From: Auriscalpium vulgare
Taxonomy: Eukaryota; Basidiomycota; Agaricomycetes; Russulales; Auriscalpiaceae
Direction: 5' to 3'
DNA: 64,000 nt
NCBI GenBank assembly: GCA_019915015.1
Contig: JAHBBC010000008.1
Coordinates: forward strand, 1,178,001-1,242,000
Every line of letters starts with the position of its first letter. The stretch's first letter is position 1. Positions 1-10,684 of the stretch are shown here, piece after piece. Below the pieces are notes generated by a model, which saw only the letters and a program-made list of their open reading frames with translations, did not search any database and was not told the DNA's origin. A program made the position numbers and the translations under genes.

Positions 1-304
1 CGCAGTCGCGCCTAGTCCGTGCCTGCCCACTTCTTTGCGGTCGCGGCCTCTCTCTCTTACGCCTTCGTCTCGCTCACTTTCGCATCCCACCGCCTTTCTT
101 TTTAGCTCTATCGTGAACGGTCATCAATCTTTGGACACGCTGGGCGACTTCCTCGCTCTCCATCGCCCACGAAAACAACGGCGCCGTTTCCACTCATCCC
201 CGACTTTCGCACCCAATGCTCTACCCCTTCGACCTTCTCGCCCGGCAGTACACTTCTCAGGATTATCCCCGACCACAGGTGCCTTTCTCCCAGCTAGGCG
301 CAAG

Positions 305-470
305 CGCGGCCTGCCAGCATTGATGTAGAAGGCCTGCGCGTGGGACCTGAAACGGCACCTCAAGACGCACACAAGCCAAAATTTGTATGCGAGCGTCAGG
401 GCTGCGAGGAGGAGTCCAGTCATGATGATGCGCTGAGGATGCACCCCAAAGCCAGGTGGTGCGCGTCGTC
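305..470 (+). pseudogene. degenerate C2H2 zinc-finger fragment
   Basis: One forward frame reads WDLKRHLKTHT at about 335-367, the helix part of a classical C2H2 finger. A second frame then gives a Cys-x4-Cys stretch (CERQGC) followed about 12 residues later by a His, like the next finger. The two fingers lie in different frames, so a frameshift or lost splice site separates them. No start codon, other fingers or downstream domain could be joined to it. I read it as a relic of a zinc-finger transcription factor gene; chance resemblance of the second finger is possible. Confidence 0.35.
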
Positions 471-619
471 GGAGGGCGTCGAGCCGTGATCTTTCCCTGT
501 CTGCTTTGATTTCAATTCCCTATCATTGTCTTGCCATTGCCCTCCGCTGTGTCTTTTACGCTTCAAAATTCTCGTTCTGCTGTCTCTACTCCGAATCTAA
601 GATTGCTGATTATTCTTTT

Positions 620-1360
620 TGCTCGCTATAATGCGTAGATCCCACTGCCGCCTGCGTGACCGTGCCCCGACGCACCGGAATCGCCGACCGCGCCGCCGGA
701 TGACATTGCTCTACCCAGTCGCTTTCTCGGTCAGATCCTCTTACGCATAGCAAGCGATGCCCAAGGGACCATGTCGACCTGGCCATCTCATGCTTCTCCA
801 CACGCCGCATCAACGTCGATTCGCTGCACAAGGCCTAGGGCACGCTCGCGCTCGTGAACGCGCTTGGCTGGGCCGTTCGCCGCTGGCGGTTCAAGCCACT
901 CTTGGGGTGCAATTTGCGGTGGCCTGAGGCAGCACCGGAGCCCACATCCGTACGGGTGCGGTGCATCCAGCACCGCGAATGGCGCGAGGAACGCGGCTAT
1001 ATGCCAGGCGACGCGCTCAACGCGATCGGAAGCAATATCTGAGAGTCAACATGGGGACTTGTACTAGACGTTCTGGGACAGAAGGACCACCGCTGTGAGT
1101 CCAATCGCAGAGTCGCCTTGGGATCTGAACGAGCAACGTTAGACTGCGAAGATGGATGCCGTGTGTTCATCCGATGGCACATATGTTGTCCTAGGTAAGA
1201 CCGCCATGCACTCAGGATTACCCCAGCTGATGTCAACGAGTCGATTTATAGCAGATCCACGCAGCCACTGCGCGCCGGTCTTGGAGACTACGAATTATCG
1301 TTCATGTATGCCGGCTGCTGCTTTGCGGAATTGATCGAGCATGGACGTGGTGAATAGCGA
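620..1360. repeat. degenerate sequence shared with 6560-7215
   Basis: Parts of this stretch resemble 6860-7215: both hold a gaggaacgcggct block followed by a gcgacgc...caacgcgat...ggaag block, and further on ccaccgctgtgagtcca followed by tgtcaacgagtc. Neither copy has a usable long reading frame. They look like two decayed copies of one former gene or repeat, product unknown. The bases between this stretch and the protease gene (1361-1550) show nothing else I can name. Confidence 0.4.
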
Positions 1361-1747
1361 CGAGGAGTTTGAAGGTTCCTAGACGCTGAAGTGGAATATT
1401 TCCTCCGACAAGTCAACACATGATATATATGTGTGTACGTGAAGGAGATGAATGCCACGAGAATGTGTGATGGAAACAAGGAGTCCGTAATGCAGCATTC
1501 AAGCAAGAGTATCAAAGAAAGACGTACAGATAGAAAGCGACGCTTTCTGATCAGCCTTGCTTATCCCAAGGGCTGGGGTAGGAGCCGCCCTTTTGGTAGT
1601 CGTGAACTTGCTGCACCTCTCCCGCCGGCGCGGGCTCGTGTAGCGGACGGTACGAGTGTCCTGCGCTGATGAATCCAGAGCCTGAGGCACGTTTGCGCTT
1701 GCGCACTAAGAAAATGACAGCGGCCGCAATGCCGAGGAGAATCAATT

Positions 1748-2345
1748 ACGATTCCCACGAATCGTTGCTTATGTCATGTTCATACAGCGTTTTTTCGGAC
1801 CATGCAACACACAAGTATAGCACTATATATAGTTATTTACTCCCACGATGATTTTGAGTCATGATCGTTGTGCTTTGGCCTCCCTCCCTTTTGCCCGTAA
1901 ACAACTCCACAGATCATTGTCTTTGCAGCATTTTTGAGACCATACAATGTCCACAAAAGATGCAAAATGGTGAGATTGCAAGGGTTACTTACAGGTACAA
2001 TTTGCAGACGGGGAAAGACAATGACATCATCCCGGGGTTTTAAATGCAGTTTAAAACCCGGAATGATGTCATTGCTCTCAATCCCAGGTGTCAACCGCAT
2101 GCAACTGCACATTCAGTGTCCTCCAGTGTTGCCTGACACTGCGCAGCATTGCCCACCATTGCTCAGTACCCCCCAGGGCCGCTCAGTCATGTCGCAGTGG
2201 CACATAGTCTCCAATAGTAGTGCAGTAATATTATTTTGCAGTGTACTTACTATCTGATTATGTAAAATAAATCCCAGTCCAACCCAGAATTGGGAGGGGA
2301 CTCGGAATCGTACCGCCGTGCTACGCACCGGCCCACTCCCAGCAA
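1748..2345. mobile_element. short non-autonomous element, copy A, inside the protease
   Basis: Starts ACGATTCC, ends CCCAGCAA, and shares both ends plus a central palindrome with the copy at 62912-63718. The limits are set by two facts: the second copy has the same ends, and excision restores the protease frame. It encodes nothing. Flanking triplets here (att / gtc) do not match, whereas copy B is flanked by GTT on both sides. The last ~45 bp, read on the minus strand, contain GGTACGATTCC, one mismatch from the pol III B-box consensus, but no well-spaced A box. Class unresolved: SINE-like, MITE-like or a solo fragment of a larger element. Confidence 0.65.
2021..2072. repeat. palindromic hairpin in copy A
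   Basis: Imperfect inverted repeat with arms beginning ATGACATCAT and ending ATGATGTCAT, about 23-24 bp each around a short loop. The left arm carries one extra G compared with the right. The same palindrome recurs at 63166-63216 and 63375-63425. Confidence 0.85.
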
Positions 2346-3959
2346 GTCCGCCACCAACAGCGCCAGCGATGATGACCGCCGTCTTGTGTCGGGAGAACCA
2401 GCTTTTTCCTTTGATCCGGACATTCACAAAGTCTGAGTGTGCGGCTGCAGTGTCGTTGGTAATCGATAGTAACTGAACGTATGGGTCGGCGCGAGATGTG
2501 CTGCCATCCACGAAGTCACCGAAGTTGACCAGGAGATATGCATTTCGTACTGTGATGAGAAAAATTAGAACAGTTGGAAATGTAGTCATCGAGCAACACT
2601 TACAGAACGCCATTCCCAAGATCATGTCGTAGTCCAGGTCTGGTACGCTGTTGGGTTGAAACTGGATGGAAACATCATGACTAATGAGTGAGACACCATG
2701 CAGGCCCTATAACTCACAGCGCCCAGGCAAATCTTCGTCCCATTATCATCTGTCTTCTGAAAGTCGAGGTTTGCGTCGAGCGGGTGTATTGGGAACGATT
2801 GCCCGCCGATTTTGAAGGTGATGTTCACCTCGATGTCACAGGGGAGGGTCCAGATGGGACCGATACCAGAGATATTTTGATACTTGGCACCCTCTAATCC
2901 CGAGTAGAGAGCATCTGCTACATACCTTGTAAACGATAATTGATCATCAGCGCCGGGCAGCAGAATGATAGATAAATCACATACTTCGGCACCTGAGGCA
3001 AAGTGTAACCGGTGTCGAAGAAGGCTGTGAGCTGTTTCTTGTTCGAAGTGGTCGCCACCTGAGTCGAGACGTTGACTGGCAGGCTATCCGGTCCAATGAT
3101 CCCGTTGGGGTCCAGCAAAACTTGCCAGTGTTGATCTGCGGTGAAGTTCGTCGAGAAAGTAGTCACGTTGACCTTAGCCTGATTTGTGATGTTTTCATAG
3201 CCGGGAACAATCTCTCCGACTGTGATATCACCTGGGAAATTTTCTTCTGGGTCGTTTGACCGAGACAACAGGGCGGTGATGAAGTTGGGAGTGGATGTAT
3301 TTTGTCGGAAAATGCGGTCGAGGACGGCGTCACCAGCAGGCTCATTGTCCATGGAGTTGTAGACGTTAGAACCGATGTTGGGTCCGAGTCCAATCAGGGC
3401 TTCACCCTCCGGGTGTTCATCCGATGGAGCTATAAGGACTGCGGGCAGGTGCTTCAGCCTCGGATATATTATAGAATGGACATGCGTATGACTCACGGAA
3501 CGCTTGATTCGGAACGGTGTACCCCGCGAATTCCAGAAGCGCAGTCTGCACAGGTCCTGCCAAAAACGTCACCAACACGAGCCAGTGCCGGAAGGGCTGA
3601 AGTGTACCCTGAACCGCACCAATATCGTACACGACTCCTGACAAGATACCTGTGTCGTTAGCACCAGGTACAGTGCCCGCCGCAGCCCAGAGATCGGAGC
3701 TGTGCATTTTTTAGATGCATGACGCCGCAGTGGAGACAGAATGTACGCACCTGCCCGTGTCAATCTCGGTGAGGAACTCCAACCCCCCCAAGGTTATGTT
3801 AGTGAAGTAGTGAAAGTTCCCGGCATTCATCAGGCCAGAAATGTGATCCCTTTTGCCCAGACGTTGAGGCCCTCCGATTTGACCGCGAACATGCAAGTGC
3901 AGTGCTGTCGCTGCCTGAAGAAGGGCCGCAAGAAGAAAATGCTGACGGGACAGATGCAT

Positions 3960-4377
3960 GAGGAATCAGGAGGGAGCGTAAAGACGGAAAAGAACGCGGA
4001 GGGGAGGTAAGCGCTTTATAAAAGGGCGCTCTTTCAAGATTCGGTCCTTGAGGGGCGCAGGCAGAGCCCGCGAGCGGTGCTACGGGTCGTGGCACAGGTG
4101 CCGGCGCTGTTTCCGGCATCCCTGGCGGCGATGGGCAGAAAACGACAACGTCAACATGCCGCAGATGCTGCGAGCATTAGGCCGGTGCGAAGATTGTACA
4201 GCAGGGCTGTACGGTCGACGAGAATATGAATGCAGTCGCACAGAGGAAACCACCATAACGCGCGGCGATTCGTGCATCGCGGCGCCGCGCACAATCATAA
4301 TAACACTTGCTGAAAGACGCCGCTGCGCTTAGCTGCTGGCACCCGCGCCTACGTGCCTGCATACTTACTCACAAGCC
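3960..4377. promoter_or_regulatory. shared intergenic region between divergent protease genes
   Basis: About 420 bp between the start codons of two divergent aspartic protease genes, presumably holding both promoters. A tataaaa-type string (ctttataaaagg, 4014-4025) lies about 55-65 bp upstream of the minus-strand start and is a plausible TATA box for the intact member. No other motif could be assigned. Confidence 0.4.
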
Positions 4378-4743
4378 ATGCAATGGCTCGCCCTCGTTCC
4401 CTTCGTTGTGCTCGTCGAAGTCCATGGCTTTGCGGACGCTCTTTGTGTCACCGCCGAGGCGCGCCGTCGCAACGTCCCTCGGCACCCTTGCGTGCCCCTT
4501 CGCGCAGATCAAGTAACAGGCATACCCATGATTAACAAACGGAATGTCCGGTATGTTCGGTCCATCACGCTGGGCGGTGATCCGTTTGCCGTGAGCCTTG
4601 ATACGGGCAGGTGCGCTCATTCGCGCCCATCCAACTCTCTTTCCGTCCTCACGCCTTACTGTGCCCGCAACACAGATCTGGGGGTGGCTGCAGATGTCCT
4701 AGGGGAAATGGACTGCGCTGCTGTCATATGCAAATTGAAATAG
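4378..4743 (+). pseudogene. 5' fragment of a second aspartic protease
   Basis: Starts with a hydrophobic signal-like segment (MQWLALVPFVVLVEVHGFA). Around residue 60 comes VRYVRSITLGGDPFAVSLDTGR, the region of the first catalytic Asp, ending at an intron donor exactly where the neighbouring protease has one. After the expected intron the sequence resumes as DLGVAADV, where family members have SSDLW: part of the motif is missing and Trp is Gly. It stops after about 14 more residues. The second catalytic half was not found downstream; a short FAGYT-like string near 5490 could be a remnant. Clear paralog of the 1551-3959 gene in inverted orientation, now dead. Confidence 0.7.
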
Positions 4744-7700
4744 GCGTGGCGAGAGGTATGTCTCCCCTCCCGCTCTCAGCACAGCGTCTTTCTCCACGGC
4801 GCCATGTGACCTGCGCCCCGTCTATCATCCATCAACGCATGTTCACAGCACGAGGCTGATTTGTTCTCACCAGGTAACGTCAAGACCGCTAAGATAGTCT
4901 TTATTAGCCACACAAGTGACGACCAAGCGCGTTCGGTGATCCCAAGTCCCCGGAGTATTATCCCGACGCGCCGAGCCACGCGCCGGGGGTAGCGAGTGAC
5001 TGCGCGGACATAATCCAGGTGCGCGCGATGCTTGAGAAACCCATTGATGTCGGTGCCAAGCGGGACGGTGCAGATAGTGCCCAGTAAGTTCTGGCTCCGT
5101 GTGGGGTCGTCCCAGACCCTGGAGAGTGTTATCCAGCGGCAGCCGTGTCGAACCGGGGGCAGTCCTGGGTGCTGAGGTTGTACCGTAAAGGCAGTCCTGG
5201 CCGCGCGGCTCCCAGTACGTGAAAACGTTATGAAAATGCGGGGCGACATGGAGCACGTGTAGCCGAGCGCCGGAATTTCCGAGGGCGTCCAGCCTTCGCC
5301 ATGGCTCACGACGATCTTCTTCCAGAACCTCAGTTCGCATCGAAAGGCGTGGTATTAGGCGTGTATCTGGGGGAAGAGCGGGAGAACGGATAGGAAGGTG
5401 GACATGGATGCAAGAGATAATTAAACATCAGCTAACACGTTCCAAACGCAATGTGATGACCTTACCTCGTTACGCAGCCAGCGCGTTCGCGGGCTACACA
5501 CGTGCCCAAGAATGAGGCCGTCAACGCCCACAAAATTCGGGTGCAGACTCTTTGCGGTAGCTGCAGAGGTATGGCGCATTGTGCAGTGAAGCAAGTGACC
5601 AAGATCGCCGCATCGATGAGAGGAGGGAAAGCTAAAGATAATAACTCAGTGTCCGCTGGTCCGCACGGATAGTTCTGATCTTACCTTCGACGACAACAGC
5701 GTTCTTGCTACGACTGGACACACCGCCAAGTTCTCCGACTCGCGGCCCACAAGCCCATCTCCTTCACAACGCCTCGGCATCAACGCGCAGACTCCGACAA
5801 AATGCACGCAGCGGCTAGCAGCGCGCCGTTGAACTAGCTGGAGGTGATGAGCGCGAGCGGGCGGTAGAGGCGTAAAGTCGGGCTCGCTGACCAGATCGGT
5901 AGAGATGGGGAGGCGTAAGTGAAATCTGCGGCGTCCCCATGGGCTGCGGCCTTTTGATGGTGACAGAATGTCGCTGATAGGAGCTGGGCTGGTTGATGCA
6001 TGTCAAGATCACAGTACAGTATCGTGCAGGCACGGTGAATAGTGAAAGATGTGACGTGCCATAACTTCCTAGTAGCCCATAGCCCGCACAAATGGGAGGC
6101 GTTTAGTCGCGTACTTCCACCTTCAGCTGCAAACTGATCCTTCGAATGCTGAGATCGTGTGGAGGGAAGAATTAGGACATGAAAACATAGAAGACAGATG
6201 GCGACACACATCAGCACCCGTGATCCGCCCAAGCGTGGTTTGCGAGACGCGACATGTTCGTCTCTATATGCATAGCGATTGTCAGAGCTTTGTATAGTGT
6301 CAATCTGGAGGGTGGAGGCCAAAATGTAGAGTCTACTGACCGCCGAGCTAGTGTGGATACGCAGGTACCTTGTTGTTGGAAAGGTTGTAAAGCGGTGGAC
6401 CGAGGTAGCATGCGTCATATTCGAGTCCGAGTGGCTCCGTAGTAGAGGGCTGGGCGGTTAGATGCTGCGATCTCGGCGGAAAGAACAAGGGCTTCGAAGG
6501 GAGATGGAGGATTTGGCAGTCACGACTCGGATACGTAGGGCTCGGCAAATGCCGACGCGTATGGCCGCGCGCAAGGTCTCCTCCGAGTCCGCACTCTTGT
6601 CAACCCATTGCCTTGTTCATCTGAATGGGTATCGTGTTGGCTGCATTACCGCCAGTGCTCCCACAATTTATTCCCCACGCTGTTGTTGGAAGGAAAATCG
6701 CGACCTGGCGGCCGTACTATGCGGTCAGTGTGTATCACGACTGGCATCCTTCTCTCAGCTCCGAGCCTTCACATCCTCAGATTGAGCAAAGTCGCGGTCT
6801 TGGACAACTTGCTACTCTACAGCCAGGAGGAAAGGTATGCGCCCGGCCCAATGTCTTTGCGCGACGTCCGATGAATGGGGACTCCAGCACCGCAATTGAC
6901 TCGAGGAACGCGGCTTAGGCTCCGGCGACGCTCCCAACGCGATTGGAAGCCATCGCAGAGCTCAGAGAAGGACTTTTACATGCGGTCCGAGAGAGTAATT
7001 ACCACCGCTGTGAGTCCATTTGCAGAGTTTTCTCGGGATCACTATCTAAAATGGCAGCTGCAGACCGCGGATATCCTGCGCCGTGCGTTGATACGATGGC
7101 GCATATGCCGGCCTTAAGACGACACCCATGCTCCCGGGAGTCCGCGACGAGAAGCTGCTGTCAACGAGTCCGTTTGTACCCCGCCGCTAGTTTGCGATTC
7201 ACGAGCCGCTCTTGTCGGTGAGGCCGCACTGTTTGCACCAAATCCACACGTACGCCTCGTTATTATTGCTAAGCTAGTGCCAATCTCATTCCTTCTCTCT
7301 TGTAAGGTGACCGATGCGTCTTTTTGTCTTTACCAAAATGCGATGTCCCGCAGGGAGTCGATTTTATTACATCCGAGGCAACCTCACCCGCAGGCGACTT
7401 ATCGGGTTAAGAGCTTACTCACCAGACGCGCGTCCTGCCCGCTGATTTGAATTGACAGAATCCTGCGGAATTCCGTTCATATATCTTCCCGTAGAAGACA
7501 TGATTGCGCTAGAGCCACCCAAGCACCCGACGATGGATGAGGTTTTGCTCGTTTCAAGCCGATTCGGGTGTCGCTCTGCTCCTGCAATCTGCACTCGCGT
7601 ATCGTCCAGAAGAAGGACTCGGCCGTCGTCAGCTTGCGCAAGTAGGTCGGTCACCAGTGGTATCCTAGGTCGGTGTATTATGCCATAATTATTCACGACG

Positions 7701-8348
7701 AATAGACGGCATCGAACATCTGTACATATCTACGGCATTATATATATACTGGACCAATTTTCACAGAATACAGACAAAGATTGGAGCGCACGGAAGCAGG
7801 GTGCCTGTCCTCAGTTCCGCACGTTAGCTAGCAGCGAAGGTGAAATCTCCACCTGCAGAGTCGCCAGCCAACCTGCGTACCAGTCCGTCACGGCTATAGT
7901 GGCCCCTAAGCAAAAATGATGGCAACAAGTGCTGTTGAGTGCTGCGAGGACGTTAGCATGAGAGAATAGCACATCCTTGGCGAGCGCTGACCGTCACAAT
8001 GATTATGCGCCGAGTTGATAGAGAGAGCCTGCGTAAAGAGCATATGCTCTTGTCGACAGAATTGACCTTGGTGTCGACGAGCGATATGGCTTGAGCATTA
8101 TTCAATTCCACAGAGACCTGCAAATGAATGTGAGCACGCAATAGACTCGAAGTAGCCATCTTTGTCAAAAGCGCACCGAAAAGGCTATCAATGCCTCGTC
8201 AATGCGTCGATTGAATAACAGCAGGCAGTCTGCATGCCTCGCGGCCTTTATAAACCGCCATCTTTTAGGCTGCCGAGCGATCTCCGAGCTGTCTTCATAG
8301 ATATTATGGAGATCCCTATGTTGATGTAGAGTGAGCTATACAACGCGC
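4744..8348. other. no supportable gene; degenerate sequence
   Basis: Open frames of up to ~194 codons occur on both strands (for example 4776-5309 minus, 5834-6418 minus) but none carries a recognisable motif or a convincing splice chain. 6860-7215 is the second copy of the degenerate sequence at 620-1360. The short frame at 7953-8168 (minus) has no recognisable content. Confidence 0.5.
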
Positions 8349-8791
8349 TTAACAACTCCGCAAAGCGCACCTATCCAATGTCTCAATCGCAAGGCGCAGG
8401 ATCGTGGGTATCCGAGTAACATCGGGGACAGCGCGCGCTAACATCGCGCTAATCTCATCAATTCTGGTTGTGATGCGCACAACTTCTTCCTTATTCGATG
8501 TCATCCCCTAGACGCATTCGATGTCAGGATTTTCCTCGACACGGACCTGTGAAGGTATATAGAGGAACGTACCTGCAATAGTTGCAGCAAGAGAATCAGG
8601 CATCCAACGGCGCTCCTGAGCGGGGGGAAGGTCTCCGCCGACTCCCGCAACGCTTCAAGAGACACCATAAGAACGTCGGAAGACAGCTGCGGTTTCCGTC
8701 GCGATTTAGCGAGATAGCGCTTGCACGCGGACATTTTGAAGGTTGTCGCCACAGACTGCAAGGCAGTCCGCCGAGTGGGTGTCCCTGACAT
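8349..8791 (-). pseudogene. N-terminal piece of an NLR-like (NACHT/ankyrin-type) protein
   Basis: From ATG at 8791 the frame includes LEALRESAETFPPLRSAVG, a pattern common at the N-terminus of mushroom NACHT and ankyrin-type NLR-like proteins. After an intron (donor gtacgt near 8575, acceptor ctag near 8515) the frame continues MTSNKEEVVRITTRIDEISAMLAR, also typical of that N-terminal helical region. It then reaches a stop at 8349-8351. No NTPase P-loop or repeat domain follows. Family assignment rests on remembered resemblance, so it is moderate; truncation is clear if the assignment holds. Confidence 0.5.
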
Positions 8792-9313
8792 GGCACGTTT
8801 TATATTCGCATGCCCAGAGCCCAGGACGCTGGGAAGGGACGTCGACAGTGAATGCGAGGGGTGGAAGGAGTAACAGATAGCACGAAACAAAATGCCGATA
8901 TGCGGACGAGGATCCTTTTAAAGGAGCACACAAGGCTGTGCGCCACGCACGCCTATTAAGGGTGGGACGATCGCAGGATATCAGGATCAAGAACCCACTC
9001 TGTGGCGGCCAAGGAACACGCCGGGTTTACCGACATCTTATCGATCACATAGAAGGGCCTTGCGCGCGAAAATTCGAAGATCGACCATGGTGTGTCCCAG
9101 TACTCTGCCGTCATGCTAGTAGACGATTCGAGAAGTATCATGAGCATGCAGGATTCGCAGATGATACGCACGCTTACTGGCAGGCAGAACTCCGTACCGA
9201 AAACCTTGTTTTGTGGTGAACAAAATAACGAATACAAACGCGGATCCAGACAGAATGCGGCCGCTGCAAGAATTGCACCTCATCAACCAGTCCGCCTATG
9301 ATACGAAACTGGA

Positions 9314-10285
9314 TCATAAAAGTGAGTATCCACTTCGAAGTACGTGCCATACTGTGTACCAGAAATAGACACCTATACCCGCAAACATCGCTAAAATCTC
9401 CGCTATCACATCGATGCCATTCTCCACGGAAGAGTACTCTGGACCGGCAGTAGGAAGAATGAAAACTGAATGGCGTTAGTAGCGGCCGGGGCAGACATGG
9501 GGAATAAACGCACGATGCCTCAACCGTCCCCGGCGTGCAAGTTTCATCACGGCGTCCAGCTGAAAATGACAGAGACATGAAGCGTTTTATGTTGAAGACA
9601 ACAGGTACAGCGAGCACATACCACAGTTGTGGCAATAGAGCCCAGGAATATGAGACCGACGGGGAACAGATAGAACATAACTTTCTGACCCGTACTCGCC
9701 TCCGGCTCATGGGGGTACGACAACAGGCGTGTGACGAGTCGAATCAGGGATCGCACAGTACGAGCGTACGTGTAAGCCATTCCGCTGGACTTGACCACAT
9801 CGATGGCAGCTGCAAGTGCACTTCATTAACTAAGAGAGCCTTGCGGCGAGAACAATACACGCACTTTCAAGCACGAGCCGCGCAAAGTACACAATAACAA
9901 AGGCATAGTCGTCATGAAGCAGCCATCCGAGCACGGGAGGCTCCACAGCCTCGAACAAGCTGAGCCAGTACAACCTACACACGAGCAAATTCGTCACTTA
10001 CTACTCCAGGAAGGCGACGAATGGAACTCACAATGAAGCAGACAACACACCCGAGACTAGCTCAAACGCCGTCGGTACTGTGCTTTGTCCCTGGTAGAAG
10101 AGACCCGCTTTCGAAATTCCACAGGCCGCGATGAGCGAGGTGCTGAGTGCTCGGATACCGGTGATCTTGATCAGTAAGAGCGGGTGACTAGGAAAGGCGG
10201 GCAATGGATCCAATGTGGAAGGGTCCGCGTGTTTCTCCTTGGAGAGATCTAGGTGGAACTCGGGGGTATGTCCTTGGACGAGCAT
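9314..10285 (-). CDS. multi-pass membrane protein, family copy A
   Basis: Five-exon gene of a family present four times in this window. Exon 1 (10285-10032) encodes a variable N-terminus then LLLIKITGIRALSTSLIAAC and YQGQSTVPT. Exon 2 encodes [19 protein letters not shown]. Exon 3 holds the polar EPEASTGQKVMFYLFPVG segment leading into a hydrophobic helix. Exon 4 is short and basic (LDAVMKLARRGR). Exon 5 has FILPTAGPEYSSVENGI and a last hydrophobic segment, ending SGYSLL. I count about three to five membrane helices in roughly 250 residues. All introns are ~45-65 bp with gtgagt, gtatgt or gtgcgt donors. The frame is intact. Function unknown; 10286-10684 upstream holds no gene I can support. 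Confidence 0.75.
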
Positions 10286-10684
10286 CGAGAGGTCGTGGGG
10301 GAAGGAGGGATGAAACCAAGCACGTGCAGGTGCCCGCCTCGATGTCGAGCAGACACCACCGCCACCGGTAGCCGACGCTGACTGAAGATTTGATCGAATG
10401 CTGGGTGACAGCATCCCAGGAGTCTGGGCGCCTTCGACCATCCGGCAAACAGCTGCCGATGGGTGGCATACCCGCTGTACGCAGAGTTGTCGCAGAGTCC
10501 AAAAACAGCAGTCCGCGTGCGTACGCTCATGCAAAATGCGCACTCACGCTGCCCCCATATTGCATATCACGATGGAATGAGATTAGGCTGAGTAAATGAA
10601 ACAGTCTCGCGAGGAACACCGCAATCGGCTCATCCTGGTCCATCGCGATGTAGAGTATGCAAAGGACACGCTCAGATGGGTATC

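Larger units (their letters stand above)
1551..3959 (-). pseudogene. pepsin-like aspartic protease (A1) with C-terminal membrane anchor, split by an insertion
   Basis: Secreted or membrane-anchored acid protease of the pepsin family. Exons by splice logic: 3959-3751, 3699-3608, 3556-3497, 3429-2985, 2925-2718, 2661-2604 and 2549 to about 2346, then 1747-1551. Exon 1 has a signal peptide (LLAALLQAATALHL). The exon 1/2 join creates the first catalytic motif DTGSSDLW. The second catalytic motif is FFDTGYT near 3015. The end has a hydrophobic membrane segment (TAVIIAGAVGGG ... ILLGIAAAVIFL), then basic residues (VRKRKR) and a short cytoplasmic tail. A 598-bp element (1748-2345) lies inside the membrane segment. 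Taking it out leaves one open frame through the anchor, so the lesion is recent. Unless the insert is spliced out, the protein loses its anchor and tail. Head-to-head with the protease relic at 4378. Confidence 0.85.

Noticed and set aside
2300..2345. tRNA-like or SINE promoter at the end of the short element (B-box-like GGTACGATTCC)
   Set aside because: A plausible A box lies only about 21 bases upstream of the B box, too close for a normal type 2 pol III promoter, and no cloverleaf can be folded.
1748..2345. Insert in the protease as a large intron
   Set aside because: Its exact borders are not GT-AG on the minus strand, and the same unit occurs at 62912-63718 outside any gene.
4776..5340. 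Minus-strand frames of 157-177 codons
   Set aside because: No recognisable domain, no splice chain and no paralog in the window; cannot be supported as a gene.
5480..5520. FAGYT string as a remaining exon of the second protease
   Set aside because: Only about five residues match and a stop follows; mentioned only as a possible remnant.
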